From contig JAFXCV010000075.1 in assembly GCA_017521325.1 (NCBI GenBank), positions 1 to 64,000 on the forward strand: 64,000 nucleotides of DNA, written 5' to 3'. The stretch comes from Oscillospiraceae bacterium. Lineage in GTDB: Bacteria > Bacillota > Clostridia > Oscillospirales > Ruminococcaceae. Positions within the stretch are counted from its first letter, which is position 1. Each line of letters starts with the position of its first letter. The notes below the pieces were generated by a model. That model saw only the letters and a list, made by a program, of their open reading frames with translations. It ran no database searches and was not told where the DNA came from. Below are positions 1-8,680 of this stretch, piece after piece. The position numbers and the translations under genes are program-made.

Positions 1-109
1 CCTTGGCGGGGTGGAGGGGTCGCAGACCCCCCATTTAATTCCCCCTCCCTTCGGGAGGGGGTTAGGGGGTGGGCAGTTTGGAAAAACTACCGTCTTATTG
101 CTATGCTGG

Positions 110-140
110 AGCCGCACCTCCCCGTGCGGCTTTTGTTGCT
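110..140 (+). terminator. Terminator in repeat unit 1
   Basis: Eight-base stem agccgcac/gtgcggct (110-117 and 124-131) with a six-base loop, followed by tttgttgctt. It fits an intrinsic terminator for a plus-strand transcript entering from left of the window. Confidence 0.6.
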
Positions 141-274
141 TAATAACATGGTCAAGCGATGCAGTCCTTGGCGGGGTGGAGGGGTCGCAGACCCCCCATT
201 TATTTCCCCCTCCCTTCGGGAGGGGGTTAGGGGGTGGGCAGTTTGGAAAAACTACCGCCTTATTGATATACTGG

Positions 275-306
275 AGCCGCACCTCCTCGTGCGGCTTTTG
301 TTGCTT
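275..306 (+). terminator. Terminator in repeat unit 2
   Basis: The same stem as in unit 1 (275-282 and 289-296) with one loop change, followed by tttgttgctttt. It gives the upstream transcription unit a second, duplicated stop. Confidence 0.6.
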
Positions 307-365
307 TTCGACAAGCAACGGTCATCGGAATGAATAAAATTTTCACACCAAAATTAAAAAAACAT

Positions 366-394
366 TTGCGTTTTTCGGGATAATATGGTACAAT
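366..394 (+). promoter_or_regulatory. Sigma-A promoter of purL
   Basis: TTGCGT at 366-371, a 17-base spacer, then TACAAT at 389-394. Transcription would start near 401, leaving a leader of about 100 nt before purL. Confidence 0.6.
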
Positions 395-409
395 AAAAGT
401 AAGCATGCG

Positions 410-457
410 ATTTCCTGCCGGAATCCCGTTTTTCGGCGTGCAAAATCCGCAGGAAAT
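410..457 (+). promoter_or_regulatory. Stem-loop in the purL leader
   Basis: A perfect nine-base stem atttcctgc (410-418) and gcaggaaat (449-457) closes a loop of about 30 nt that can fold further (ccg/cgg near 418-434). I do not recognise a known purine, ZTP or PRPP riboswitch core. It may be a leader regulatory structure or only a stabilising hairpin. Confidence 0.35.
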
Positions 458-498
458 GCTGCAAAGTGACCATATCACATGAGAGAAGGAGCTAAGCT

Positions 499-3400
499 AT
501 GTCTGTTTTTCGTGTTTATGTAGAAAAAAAGCCTGCCTATGCCGTAGAAGCACAGTCAGTACTCAGCGACGTGCGTACCGCCCTGCGCCTGAATATCAAT
601 GGCGTTCGCATCCTCAACCGCTATGATGCGGACAACCTCACAGAAGAGGACTTCAAAATGTCCATCCCGAACGTGTTCTCCGAACCTGCGGTGGATTTCG
701 TCTATGATGAGCTTCCGCCCCTGCAGGCATCCGAGCGTATGTTTGCTGTGGAGTATCTGCCCGGTCAGTACGACCAGAGAGCTGACAGCTGCGAACAGTG
801 CATCCAGATTCTCACGCAGAAGGAACGCTGCCGTGTAAAGAATGCACGCATCTACATCATCAGCGGCAACCTCACCGAAGCAGAGTTTGACCGCCTGAAG
901 AAATACCTGATCAACCCCGTGGAGAGCCGTGAGGCAACCCTGAATACCTACAAGTCCCTGGATACGCAATATGATATCCCCACCACCGTTGAGGTGCTTG
1001 AGGGCTTTATCCGTCTGAACGAGGAAGGTCTTAAAGCATTCATCCGTGAGTTCGGACTTGCAATGGATCTTGATGACATCCGTTTCTGTCAGGAATATTT
1101 CATGAACACCGAGAAACGTGATCCCACCATCACAGAGATCCGCATGATCGACACCTACTGGTCCGATCACTGCCGTCATACCACGTTCCTGACCAATATC
1201 CAGAATGTGGATATCCCCACCTATTACATCCGTGAAACCTTCGATCAGTATCTTGCTGACAGAAAGGCACTCGGCAGAGAGGACAAGCCCCTGACGCTGA
1301 TGGATCTTGCAACAATGGCTGCACGTAAGCTCAAGGCTGACGGAAAGCTCAAGGATCTTGATGAGAGCGAAGAGATCAACGCATGCTCTGTTAAGATCAA
1401 GGCAAATATCGACGGTGAGGAAGCCGACTGGATCCTCATGTTCAAGAATGAAACTCACAACCACCCGACAGAGATCGAGCCGTTCGGCGGTGCTGCAACC
1501 TGCCTTGGCGGTGCAATCCGTGATCCGCTGTCCGGACGTTCCTATGTATACCAGGCAATGCGTGTGACAGGTGCTGCAAATCCGCTGGTTCCCGTTGAGG
1601 ATACCATCAGCGGAAAGCTTCCGCAGCGTAAGATCACCGTTGGTGCGGCAAACGGTTACAGCTCCTACGGCAACCAGATCGGTCTTGCAACAGGTCATGT
1701 ATCCGAAGTATACCACCCCGGCTATGTGGCAAAGCGCATGGAGATCGGTGCGGTTCTCGGCGCTGCTCCTGCAGAGAATATCCGCAGAGAAGCTCCGGTT
1801 CCGGGCGATGTTGTCATTCTGCTTGGCGGCAAGACAGGCCGTGACGGATGCGGCGGTGCAACAGGCTCCTCCAAGTCCCACACCCTTGAATCCCTCGAAA
1901 GCTGCGGCGCAGAGGTGCAGAAGGGCAATCCGACAGAAGAAAGAAAGCTGCAGAGATTGTTCCGCAATCCCGAGGTAACACAGATGATCAAACGCTGCAA
2001 CGACTTCGGTGCAGGCGGTGTATCCGTTGCCATCGGTGAGCTGACGGACGGTCTGCTGATTGACCTCGGCGCAGTTCCGAAGAAGTACGATGGTCTGGAC
2101 GGTACCGAAATTGCAATTTCCGAGTCCCAGGAGCGTATGGCAGTGGTTGTTGCCGCTGAGGATGCGGAGAGATTCATTGCAGAAGCAGGCAAGGAAAATC
2201 TGCAGGCAACACAGGTTGCTGTGGTAATGGCAGAACCCCGTCTGAAGATGGAATGGAACGGCAGCACCATCGTTGACCTGTCAAGAGAGTTCCTCAATTC
2301 CAACGGTGCAACAAAGTACACCGATGTTGCAGTCAATGAGCCGCTGACCAATGCATGCGATACGCCCACAGACTGTGCGGAAACATGGACGGAGCTGATG
2401 GCTGACCTCAATGTTTGCTCGCAGAAGGGTCTTGTGGAGAAGTTTGACTCCACGATCGGTGCAGGTACCGTTCTGATGCCCTACGGCGGTGCATATCAGA
2501 TGACACCTTCCCAGGCAATGGCTGCAAAGCTCCCCGTACTCAAGGGTGAAACCGACACCTGCTCGCTGATGGGCTGGGGCTATAACCCGATGATCAGCGA
2601 AAGAAGCCCGTATCACGGCGCAATGATGGCTGTTATCGAATCCATCGCAAAGGTGATCGCTGCAGGCGGTAAGCGCAGTCAGTGCTGGCTGACCTTCCAG
2701 GAATATTTTGAAAGAACACAGAACGATCCGACTCGCTGGGGCAAGCCCATGGCAGCACTGCTCGGTGCATACAAGGCACAGATGGAGCTTGGCTGCGGTT
2801 CCATCGGCGGTAAGGACTCCATGTCCGGCACCTTTGAGCAGATCGACGTTCCGCCCACGCTCGTTTCCTTCGCAGTATCCACTGCAAGCGCAGCAAAGGT
2901 GGTTTCCACAGAATTCAAGAACGCAGGTGACAAGGTTATCCTGATTACACCCGAATACAATGCAGATGGTCTGCCGAATTTCGACAGCGTGCGTGCATGC
3001 TTCGACAAGATGGAGAAGATCATTGCAGACGGCAGAGCAAAGGCTGTCTGGACAGTCGGCTACGGCGGTGTTGCTGAAGGTCTTGCGAAGATGTGCATGG
3101 GCAACAAGATCGGCTTCACCTTCTCCGGCAAGCTTCCGGCAGAGCTGCTGTTCAACCCCTGCTACGGCGCATTCATCGTAGAGCTTGAGGGCGAACCGAA
3201 GGCAGATGAAAACTGCATTGGTAAGACGATGGATGAATATAAGATCTATACACTGGACTACTCCATTTCCATGGAATCCATCCAGAGAACATGGGAGGAG
3301 AAGCTCGAGTCCGTATTCCCGTGCAGAATCCCCACCACGGAGGAAACTCCCGAGGTTTACAGCTTTGACGCTGCAACCCGTCCTGCACCGGTGATCCACT

Positions 3401-4203
3401 ACGCAAAGCCGAGAGTGCTGATTCCCGTATTCCCCGGCACAAACTGCGAGTACGATACGGCAAGAGCCTTCGAAAAGGCAGGCGCAATTGCAGAAACGCT
3501 CATCATCCGCAACCTGTCCGCAGCAGACATTGAGGGTGCTGTCAAGGCAGCGGTGGAAAAGATTGCACAGTCCCAGATCATCATGATCCCCGGCGGCTTC
3601 AGCGGCGGTGACGAGCCGGACGGCAGCGGTAAGTTCATTACTGCATTCTTCCGCAACCCCGAGGTCAAGGATGCCGTACACGCACTGCTCAAGAACCGTG
3701 ACGGTCTGATGCTCGGTATCTGCAACGGCTTCCAGGCACTGATCAAGCTCGGTCTTGTACCGTTCGGCGAGATCGTGGAGATGACAAGCGAATCTCCGAC
3801 GCTGACATTCAACACCATTGCACGCCACCAGTCGATGATGGTCAACACCAGAATTGCATCCAACAAGTCCCCGTGGCTTGCAGGCAGCAATGTAGGTGAT
3901 ATGCACAGCATCGCCATTTCCCACGGCGAGGGCAGATTTGTAGCTCCCGAGAGCCTTATCCAGCGCCTTGCTGCAAACGGTCAGATTGCAACACAGTATG
4001 TTGACCTGACGGGCAAGCCCACCATGGATATCCGCTACAACCCGAACACCTCCATGGGTGCGATCGAGGGTATCACATCTCCCGATGGCAGAGTCCTTGG
4101 TAAGATGGGTCACTCCGAGCGTAAGGGCGCAAACATCTGCAAGAATGTTCCCGGTGAAAAGGATCAGCATATCTTTGAAAACGGCGTGAAGTACTTCCTG
4201 TAA
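499..4203 (+). CDS. purL: Phosphoribosylformylglycinamidine synthase, single-chain
   Basis: Catalyses the fourth step of purine synthesis, turning FGAR, ATP and glutamine into FGAM in the cytosol. At 1234 residues it is the long form that carries the synthetase and glutaminase in one chain. The synthetase signature HNHPTEIEPFGG lies near residue 320. The class I glutamine amidotransferase domain starts near residue 970 (VFPGTNCEYD), with nucleophile Cys1075 in GICNGFQ and the His1205-Glu1207 pair in GHSERKG. The start is supported by a gagaaggag ribosome site eight bases upstream. The gene stands alone between its own promoter and a strong terminator; no other pur gene is adjacent. Identity is very secure. 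Confidence 0.97.
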   Translation: MSVFRVYVEKKPAYAVEAQSVLSDVRTALRLNINGVRILNRYDADNLTEEDFKMSIPNVFSEPAVDFVYDELPPLQASERMFAVEYLPGQYDQRADSCEQCIQILTQKERCRVKNARIYIISGNLTEAEFDRLKKYLINPVESREATLNTYKSLDTQYDIPTTVEVLEGFIRLNEEGLKAFIREFGLAMDLDDIRFCQEYFMNTEKRDPTITEIRMIDTYWSDHCRHTTFLTNIQNVDIPTYYIRETFDQYLADRKALGREDKPLTLMDLATMAARKLKADGKLKDLDESEEINACSVKIKANIDGEEADWILMFKNETHNHPTEIEPFGGAATCLGGAIRDPLSGRSYVYQAMRVTGAANPLVPVEDTISGKLPQRKITVGAANGYSSYGNQIGLATGHVSEVYHPGYVAKRMEIGAVLGAAPAENIRREAPVPGDVVILLGGKTGRDGCGGATGSSKSHTLESLESCGAEVQKGNPTEERKLQRLFRNPEVTQMIKRCNDFGAGGVSVAIGELTDGLLIDLGAVPKKYDGLDGTEIAISESQERMAVVVAAEDAERFIAEAGKENLQATQVAVVMAEPRLKMEWNGSTIVDLSREFLNSNGATKYTDVAVNEPLTNACDTPTDCAETWTELMADLNVCSQKGLVEKFDSTIGAGTVLMPYGGAYQMTPSQAMAAKLPVLKGETDTCSLMGWGYNPMISERSPYHGAMMAVIESIAKVIAAGGKRSQCWLTFQEYFERTQNDPTRWGKPMAALLGAYKAQMELGCGSIGGKDSMSGTFEQIDVPPTLVSFAVSTASAAKVVSTEFKNAGDKVILITPEYNADGLPNFDSVRACFDKMEKIIADGRAKAVWTVGYGGVAEGLAKMCMGNKIGFTFSGKLPAELLFNPCYGAFIVELEGEPKADENCIGKTMDEYKIYTLDYSISMESIQRTWEEKLESVFPCRIPTTEETPEVYSFDAATRPAPVIHYAKPRVLIPVFPGTNCEYDTARAFEKAGAIAETLIIRNLSAADIEGAVKAAVEKIAQSQIIMIPGGFSGGDEPDGSGKFITAFFRNPEVKDAVHALLKNRDGLMLGICNGFQALIKLGLVPFGEIVEMTSESPTLTFNTIARHQSMMVNTRIASNKSPWLAGSNVGDMHSIAISHGEGRFVAPESLIQRLAANGQIATQYVDLTGKPTMDIRYNPNTSMGAIEGITSPDGRVLGKMGHSERKGANICKNVPGEKDQHIFENGVKYFL

Positions 4204-4215
4204 TAGCATATGGCA

Positions 4216-4256
4216 ATCCCCCGAAAGGCACTGTCGTTTCGGGGGATGTTTTATTT
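4216..4256 (+). terminator. purL terminator
   Basis: Eleven-base perfect stem atcccccgaaa/tttcgggggat (4216-4226 and 4237-4247), followed by gttttatttt. Confidence 0.85.
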
Positions 4257-4263
4257 TATAGCA

Positions 4264-4302
4264 AAAAGAAGGCTTCCTCATATACAAGGAAGCCTCTTTT
4301 TT
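4264..4302. terminator. Bidirectional terminator between purL and the methyltransferase
   Basis: Stem aggcttcct/aggaagcct (4270-4278 and 4287-4295), with a T run to the right on plus and an A run to the left that gives a U tract on minus. It ends the convergent minus-strand gene and backs up the purL terminator. Confidence 0.8.
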
Positions 4303-5419
4303 ACTTGTTATAATAGCAATACAACTGACACGAAATCATACCATTGTAAAGCTTTCTGCGCTTGTCCGCCTTTCTGCCGAATCTGCGTTCGAAATCGTCA
4401 TCGCCGCAGATGATGTATGCAGGTGCTTCGATCACCTTTCCCATCACCTCGTAGATTTTCCGAGCCTCCTCCAGCTCCAGCATTCTCTCGCCGTAGGGAG
4501 GATTGCAGATGGTTACCGCATTTTCAATCGGCTTGAAATCACGGATGTCACGCTGTTCAATGTGCAGGAACTTGTCCACGCCTGCCTTTTTGGCGTTGTC
4601 CATCGTCAGACGGATTGCCTCGGGATCAATGTCAAAGCCGTAGCCCTCAAATCCCACGCTGCGGTCGATTCTGTCAAGCGCCTCGGAACGAGCCTCCTGC
4701 CATGCGGACTTCGGAACGCAGTCCCACTGCTCGGCGATGAAACGCCTGTCCAGTCCCGGTGCAATTTTGCATGCACGGCGAGCCGCTTCAATGAGGAACG
4801 TGCCGCTGCCGCAGAACGGATCACAGACGATCGTGTCGCTGCGCAGACGAGCGAGATCAAGAATGCCTGCCGCCAGCGTTTCACGGATGGGCGCAAGGTT
4901 GGAATTGCGGCGGTAACCACGCTTGTGCAGCCCTGCCCCCGTCGTATCCAGATAAATGCTCACCTGATTTTTCAGAATGGTGAACTGCAGCTGGTGCAGA
5001 CTGCCCGTTTCTGCCAGAAATTCGGAGGTTTTGTATGCCGCCTGCAAACGCTTGACGGCTGCCTTTTTGAGAATCTTCTGGCATGCGGGAATGCTGTGGA
5101 GCGTGGAATTCAGTGAATGTCCCTTGATGGGGAATGCATCCTCCTTGCCGATAAACTGTTCGAGAGGGGCACGGAACATGCCCTCAAACAGTTCCTCAAA
5201 GGTTTCGGCCTTGTATTCCGCAAGCAGAATCTGAATGCGTTCAGCCACGGAAATGCCGATGTTCGCACGGGCGAGGGTGTTGAAATCCCCCGTCCAGCTC
5301 ACTCTGCCATCCTGTACGGTGATGTTCTCACCGCCGATGCGTGTCACTTCAAAACGCAGAACCTTTTCCAGCCCGAAGTGACAGGGGGCGGAAAAACGGA
5401 TGTTGTTTGTGTTTGTCAT
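4301..5419 (-). CDS. THUMP-domain class I SAM RNA guanine-N2 methyltransferase (YpsC/RlmL-N type)
   Basis: Predicted to methylate guanine N2 in rRNA, as the N-terminal half of E. coli RlmL and Bacillus YpsC are thought to do. At 372 residues it has the usual single-domain length. A THUMP/ferredoxin-like part covers about residues 1-160, the SAM-binding loop DPFCGSGTF lies near 200, and the catalytic NPPYGERM motif lies near 304. This NPPY family is often mislabelled a DNA adenine methylase, but the THUMP region points to RNA. The stop codon is two bases from the penicillin-binding protein gene upstream-to-downstream order (PBP first), so the two probably share a transcript. The exact target base cannot be read from the sequence. 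Confidence 0.85.
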   Translation of the reverse strand: MTNTNNIRFSAPCHFGLEKVLRFEVTRIGGENITVQDGRVSWTGDFNTLARANIGISVAERIQILLAEYKAETFEELFEGMFRAPLEQFIGKEDAFPIKGHSLNSTLHSIPACQKILKKAAVKRLQAAYKTSEFLAETGSLHQLQFTILKNQVSIYLDTTGAGLHKRGYRRNSNLAPIRETLAAGILDLARLRSDTIVCDPFCGSGTFLIEAARRACKIAPGLDRRFIAEQWDCVPKSAWQEARSEALDRIDRSVGFEGYGFDIDPEAIRLTMDNAKKAGVDKFLHIEQRDIRDFKPIENAVTICNPPYGERMLELEEARKIYEVMGKVIEAPAYIICGDDDFERRFGRKADKRRKLYNGMISCQLYCYYNK

Positions 5420-5420
5420 A

Positions 5421-7892
5421 TTATTCCTCGTTCGGTTCCTGGGGCTCTTGCGGCTCCTGAGGTTCCTGCGGCTCCGGCGGTGTGGGCGGATCCTCTACAG
5501 GCGGCTCGGGGGGATCGGGTGTGATCTCCGGAGGCGTATCTTCGCCGCCGCCATTGCCGGTAGGCTTGGTTGCGGACTGACCGCCGCTGCCGCTTGCATC
5601 CGTTGCTGTCGGATCTTCTGTTGTTTCAGCCGAGCATCCCTTACACTTGGGGGCGTTATCGGATTTCCAGTAGCCCTTTTCACCCTTCGGGCAGCTGGAG
5701 CCTGCGATCTTACCGGTATTGGTACATATCGCAGCAGAAATGACCGATTCGCATACAGGGTATTTTGCCCCTGTATCAAGCTTGTTTGCGTATTCGCCGA
5801 TAATGTTGTACCAGAGCGATGCGGAAGAAATGGAAGTATCCAGCTGCTCACGCTGTACATAGCCGATCCATGCACCCGATACAAAGTCCTCTGTCAGACC
5901 GATGAACCAGAGATCGCCCCAGTCCTGTGTGGTACCGGTCTTGCCGACAACTTCCTTCTTGGAAAGTCTTGCTGCACCTGCCGTACCATCGGAGGATACA
6001 ACGTTTTTCATCATACGGTTCATGATATATGCGGTTTCAGCGTCCACAGCCTCGTGCGGATCGCCTGTATTTTCGAATACCAGCTCGTGGTTGCCCTGTT
6101 CCAGACGGCTTACAAGGTGGGACTTGTAGTAGGTGCCGCCGTTTCCGTAAGGAATATAGGCATTTACCATATTCTGTACGGTAACGCCATAGGTCAGCGC
6201 ACCAACGCTCAAAGGAGCAGGCGCAATGTCAGTTTTGCCGTTGCCGTCAATTTCTGTAAGGTTCAGACCGAGATTGTCACGGGAGAAATTAAAGACTGCC
6301 TGCGGTGTCAGCGTATCAACCAGTCTTGCGGAAATCGTGTTGAGCGACTTCATCAGACCGTAGTACATCGGGCGATCCTCGCCGGAACCTGCGCTTCCGC
6401 TGTAGTTGTGCGGCCAGATCTTGCCGTCGGGCTGCTTCATACCATAATCCTTGATCATTGAACCCCAGTGGAAGGTATCACTGTAAATACCGTAGCCATA
6501 GCCTGCAACGGGCTTGATGGTAGAACCGGGCTGACGGGGTTCCATCGTTGCGTAGTTCCAGATCAGCGCATGCTCCTTCTTGCCGGTCGCACCGACAACG
6601 GAGAGAATCTGACCGGTGTAGTCCATCGCAATGAAGGCAACCTGCGGATAAATGACGGTGTCCTTGTCATCCACCACGCCGTCACCGTTGGTGTCCTTGT
6701 ATCTTGCAAGCTTCTTGTTCTTGACAAGGTTGTTCAGATCGAGGAATTTCTCCTCAACGTATTCCTGCATCTCCATATCCACCGTGGTGTATACCTGATA
6801 ACCGCCGGAATTGAAACGGGAGAGTGCCTCGTCCTCGTCGATGTTGTAGGTCTGCATCAGATATGCCATAACCTCACGGATGGCAGCATCCACGATCCAG
6901 GAGGTTGCAGCCTCGTCCTCGGATTTTTCCGCTTCCAGCTCCGGATGCAGATCCTTGTATTCCTGCGTGTCGGTGAACAGAAGCTTTTCAGCGAGCGCCT
7001 CCTGATATTCGTCATAGGAGATCGCACCATGCTCGTACATCTGCCAGAGCACATATTCCTGACGCTCACGGTTGCGGGTACGTCCGGAGGCAACCTTTTC
7101 GCCGGTTTCATCATCAATGTAGTAGGCGAAAGGATTGATGGATTCCGGCGACTGTGGAATTGCCGCAAGCACCGCACTTTCTGCAATCGTCAGATCGCCG
7201 ACATTCTTGCCGAAGTAGCGGATTGAAGCCATCTCAATGCCATTGGTGGGACCACCGAAGCCGATATAATTGAGATAGGTGTCCATGATCTCATCCTTGC
7301 TATAATTCTTCTCCAGCGTCATCGCACGGAAGATCTCACGGATCTTACGGGACGGAGAGGGATCATCATCACCGGTCACGTTCTTGATCAGCTGCTGCGT
7401 GATGGTGGAACCGCCTCGCTCGGTATCCCAGAAGTTGAAGATCAGGTTGAGGAACGCACCGATGGTATTCTTGTAGTCAACGCCGTCGTGGTCGTAGAAA
7501 CGTGCATCCTCGGTACATACAAACGCATCGATCGTGTGACGGGGAATCTGTTCGAGCTTGACGGGAATACGCTGGATCTCATTGGGAACCTCATAGAGGT
7601 TGATGAGATTGCCTTCCTTGTCGTAGCAATAGACGTTACTATTGTAGCTCATCTCCATTTCCTCAAGGGTAATGGTGGAGGATTCATCCATAAAGTCGAG
7701 AACATAGACGGTCACTGCCGTTGCCACGATCGTTCCTGTGATAATGCAGATCAGGAAAATGGAAAGCAGTGTGGAAACAAGGATGGAGAACAGCTTTTTG
7801 ATGATGCGCAGCGCTTTGTTTTTCTTGCGTTTTTTCTTCGGAACCGGCGTCTGCGGTGCCGAGCTGCGCTCTTTTCTGCGGTTGTCTTGCAT
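5421..7892 (-). CDS. Class A penicillin-binding protein (transglycosylase/transpeptidase)
   Basis: Polymerises and cross-links peptidoglycan at the outer face of the membrane. The protein is about 823 residues: a basic cytosolic start, a membrane anchor near 33-65, a GT51 transglycosylase domain (EDARFYDHDG near 120, GGSTITQQL), then a transpeptidase domain with Ser457 in PGSTIKP, SLN, and KTGTT. The C-terminus is rich in Pro and Glu with PQE repeats, typical of wall-facing tails. I start at 7892 because aaaggatcac precedes it, and because the longer frame beginning at 7970 would start inside the -10 box of the promoter at 7969-7997. It is followed one base later by the methyltransferase gene. 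Confidence 0.93.
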   Translation of the reverse strand: MQDNRRKERSSAPQTPVPKKKRKKNKALRIIKKLFSILVSTLLSIFLICIITGTIVATAVTVYVLDFMDESSTITLEEMEMSYNSNVYCYDKEGNLINLYEVPNEIQRIPVKLEQIPRHTIDAFVCTEDARFYDHDGVDYKNTIGAFLNLIFNFWDTERGGSTITQQLIKNVTGDDDPSPSRKIREIFRAMTLEKNYSKDEIMDTYLNYIGFGGPTNGIEMASIRYFGKNVGDLTIAESAVLAAIPQSPESINPFAYYIDDETGEKVASGRTRNRERQEYVLWQMYEHGAISYDEYQEALAEKLLFTDTQEYKDLHPELEAEKSEDEAATSWIVDAAIREVMAYLMQTYNIDEDEALSRFNSGGYQVYTTVDMEMQEYVEEKFLDLNNLVKNKKLARYKDTNGDGVVDDKDTVIYPQVAFIAMDYTGQILSVVGATGKKEHALIWNYATMEPRQPGSTIKPVAGYGYGIYSDTFHWGSMIKDYGMKQPDGKIWPHNYSGSAGSGEDRPMYYGLMKSLNTISARLVDTLTPQAVFNFSRDNLGLNLTEIDGNGKTDIAPAPLSVGALTYGVTVQNMVNAYIPYGNGGTYYKSHLVSRLEQGNHELVFENTGDPHEAVDAETAYIMNRMMKNVVSSDGTAGAARLSKKEVVGKTGTTQDWGDLWFIGLTEDFVSGAWIGYVQREQLDTSISSASLWYNIIGEYANKLDTGAKYPVCESVISAAICTNTGKIAGSSCPKGEKGYWKSDNAPKCKGCSAETTEDPTATDASGSGGQSATKPTGNGGGEDTPPEITPDPPEPPVEDPPTPPEPQEPQEPQEPQEPNEE

Positions 7893-7968
7893 GATATCGG
7901 TGATCCTTTCTTTGTATTTTCCAAGCATCCGTGGAATGGATGCGATAAGGGCATACCTATACATTATC

Positions 7969-7997
7969 ATTATACCACATAAATTCGGTTTTGTTAA
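7969..7997 (-). promoter_or_regulatory. Sigma-A promoter of the PBP gene
   Basis: On the minus strand, TTAACA (7992-7997), 17 bases, TATAAT (7969-7974). The upstream ATG at 7970 lies within this -10, which rules it out as the start. Confidence 0.8.
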
Positions 7998-8165
7998 GTG
8001 CTTTTTCAGAAAAAATGCAGGACTTTCGGATTTATCGTGAATTTGTACAAAAGGAGAATGGAAAATGCTCCCAAACAGGGATATTTTTCAGATTCTGCAT
8101 AAAAATTCAAAAGGCGGACAAACTGATAACAACAAACTATGCAGAAAGAAAACGGGGTGCAAAGG

Positions 8166-8501
8166 ATGACAAGACGCAGGCAGATTTTCATGCTTCTGAC
8201 CGCCATGACGATTTCGGCAGTCATCATCATGATTTCGGCGGCAAAGGGCGTGCAGATGCAGAAATCCGGAGCAGCAGCAAGGGACGCTTCACGGGCGGCA
8301 CAGGAGCATAACGGCTTTGTTCTGGGGGAATTTGACGGCAGACTTGCGCTCTATCGTGAGCAAAGCCAAAAACCCTACCGCATTCTGGATATGGAGCTGT
8401 ACCTTCTTTCCGAGGAGGATCAGCAGCGCATCCGCAGCGGCGGCATCGTGGTCGAATCCGAGGAGGAGCTGGACAGGCTCATTGAGGACTGGGATTCGTG
8501 A
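8166..8501 (+). CDS. Small membrane-anchored protein with a BofC C-terminal-like domain
   Basis: A protein of 111 residues with a basic start, one hydrophobic segment (about 6-22) and an exported part of about 80 residues. The last 60 residues (GEFDGRLALY, then LSEEDQQRI and ESEEELDRLIEDW) follow the pattern of the BofC C-terminal domain seen in many small clostridial proteins. BofC itself controls SpoIVB during sporulation in Bacillus, but the short clostridial forms are uncharacterised. I prefer the ATG at 8166 (ggggtgcaaagg upstream) over 8139, which has no ribosome site. It is followed at once by a terminator, so it is monocistronic. The family call is moderate and the function is unknown. 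Confidence 0.7.
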   Translation: MTRRRQIFMLLTAMTISAVIIMISAAKGVQMQKSGAAARDASRAAQEHNGFVLGEFDGRLALYREQSQKPYRILDMELYLLSEEDQQRIRSGGIVVESEEELDRLIEDWDS

Positions 8502-8508
8502 AAAAACA

Positions 8509-8541
8509 GACCGTTCCTTTTGTGGGGGAACGGTCTTTTTG
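8509..8541 (+). terminator. Terminator of the BofC-like gene
   Basis: Nine-base stem gaccgttcc/ggaacggtc (8509-8517 and 8527-8535), followed by tttttg. Confidence 0.85.
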
Positions 8542-8597
8542 TCAACGTGCACAAGATTTTTTGTTGATTTTTGGCAGGTTTTTTATCAGAAAAATCC

Positions 8598-8626
8598 TTG
8601 CATTGTGCATAAATTTGATATATAAT
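8598..8626 (+). promoter_or_regulatory. Sigma-A promoter of the dockerin gene
   Basis: TTGCAT (8598-8603), 17 bases, TATAAT (8621-8626). The leader is about 50 nt. Confidence 0.75.
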
Positions 8627-8680
8627 GAAAGTACGAAGATCGTGTGATCTTTGAATATAATGAAAAGGGGAGAGATTTTT

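Larger units (their letters stand above)
1..306 (+). repeat. Tandem pair of a GC-rich hairpin repeat
   Basis: Two nearly identical units of about 141 bases lie at 1-141 and 166-306, a period of 165. Each holds a short inverted repeat around a GCAG loop (ggggtcgcagacccc), a second hairpin (ccctcccttcgggaggg), a G-rich tail and then a terminator-like hairpin. The two units differ at only a few bases, so the duplication is recent or kept uniform. The same two-hairpin layout recurs near 13.4, 18.9 and 48.0 kb. Open frames across it are low-complexity and lack ribosome binding sites, so I do not call it coding. Confidence 0.85.

Noticed and set aside
1..306. A short CRISPR-like array
   Set aside because: Only two long units that include their spacer; no short repeated direct repeats or cas genes.
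11..337. Overlapping 76- and 108-codon frames in the tandem repeat
   Set aside because: Products are simple repeats of the GC element with no ribosome site; both frames stay open because the element lacks stops, not because of coding pressure.
2281..4287. 668-codon minus-strand open frame opposite purL, and a 441-codon one at 556-1881
   Set aside because: They are antisense shadows of purL: Cys/His-rich low-plausibility proteins without ribosome sites, and the plus-strand frame has clear enzyme motifs throughout.
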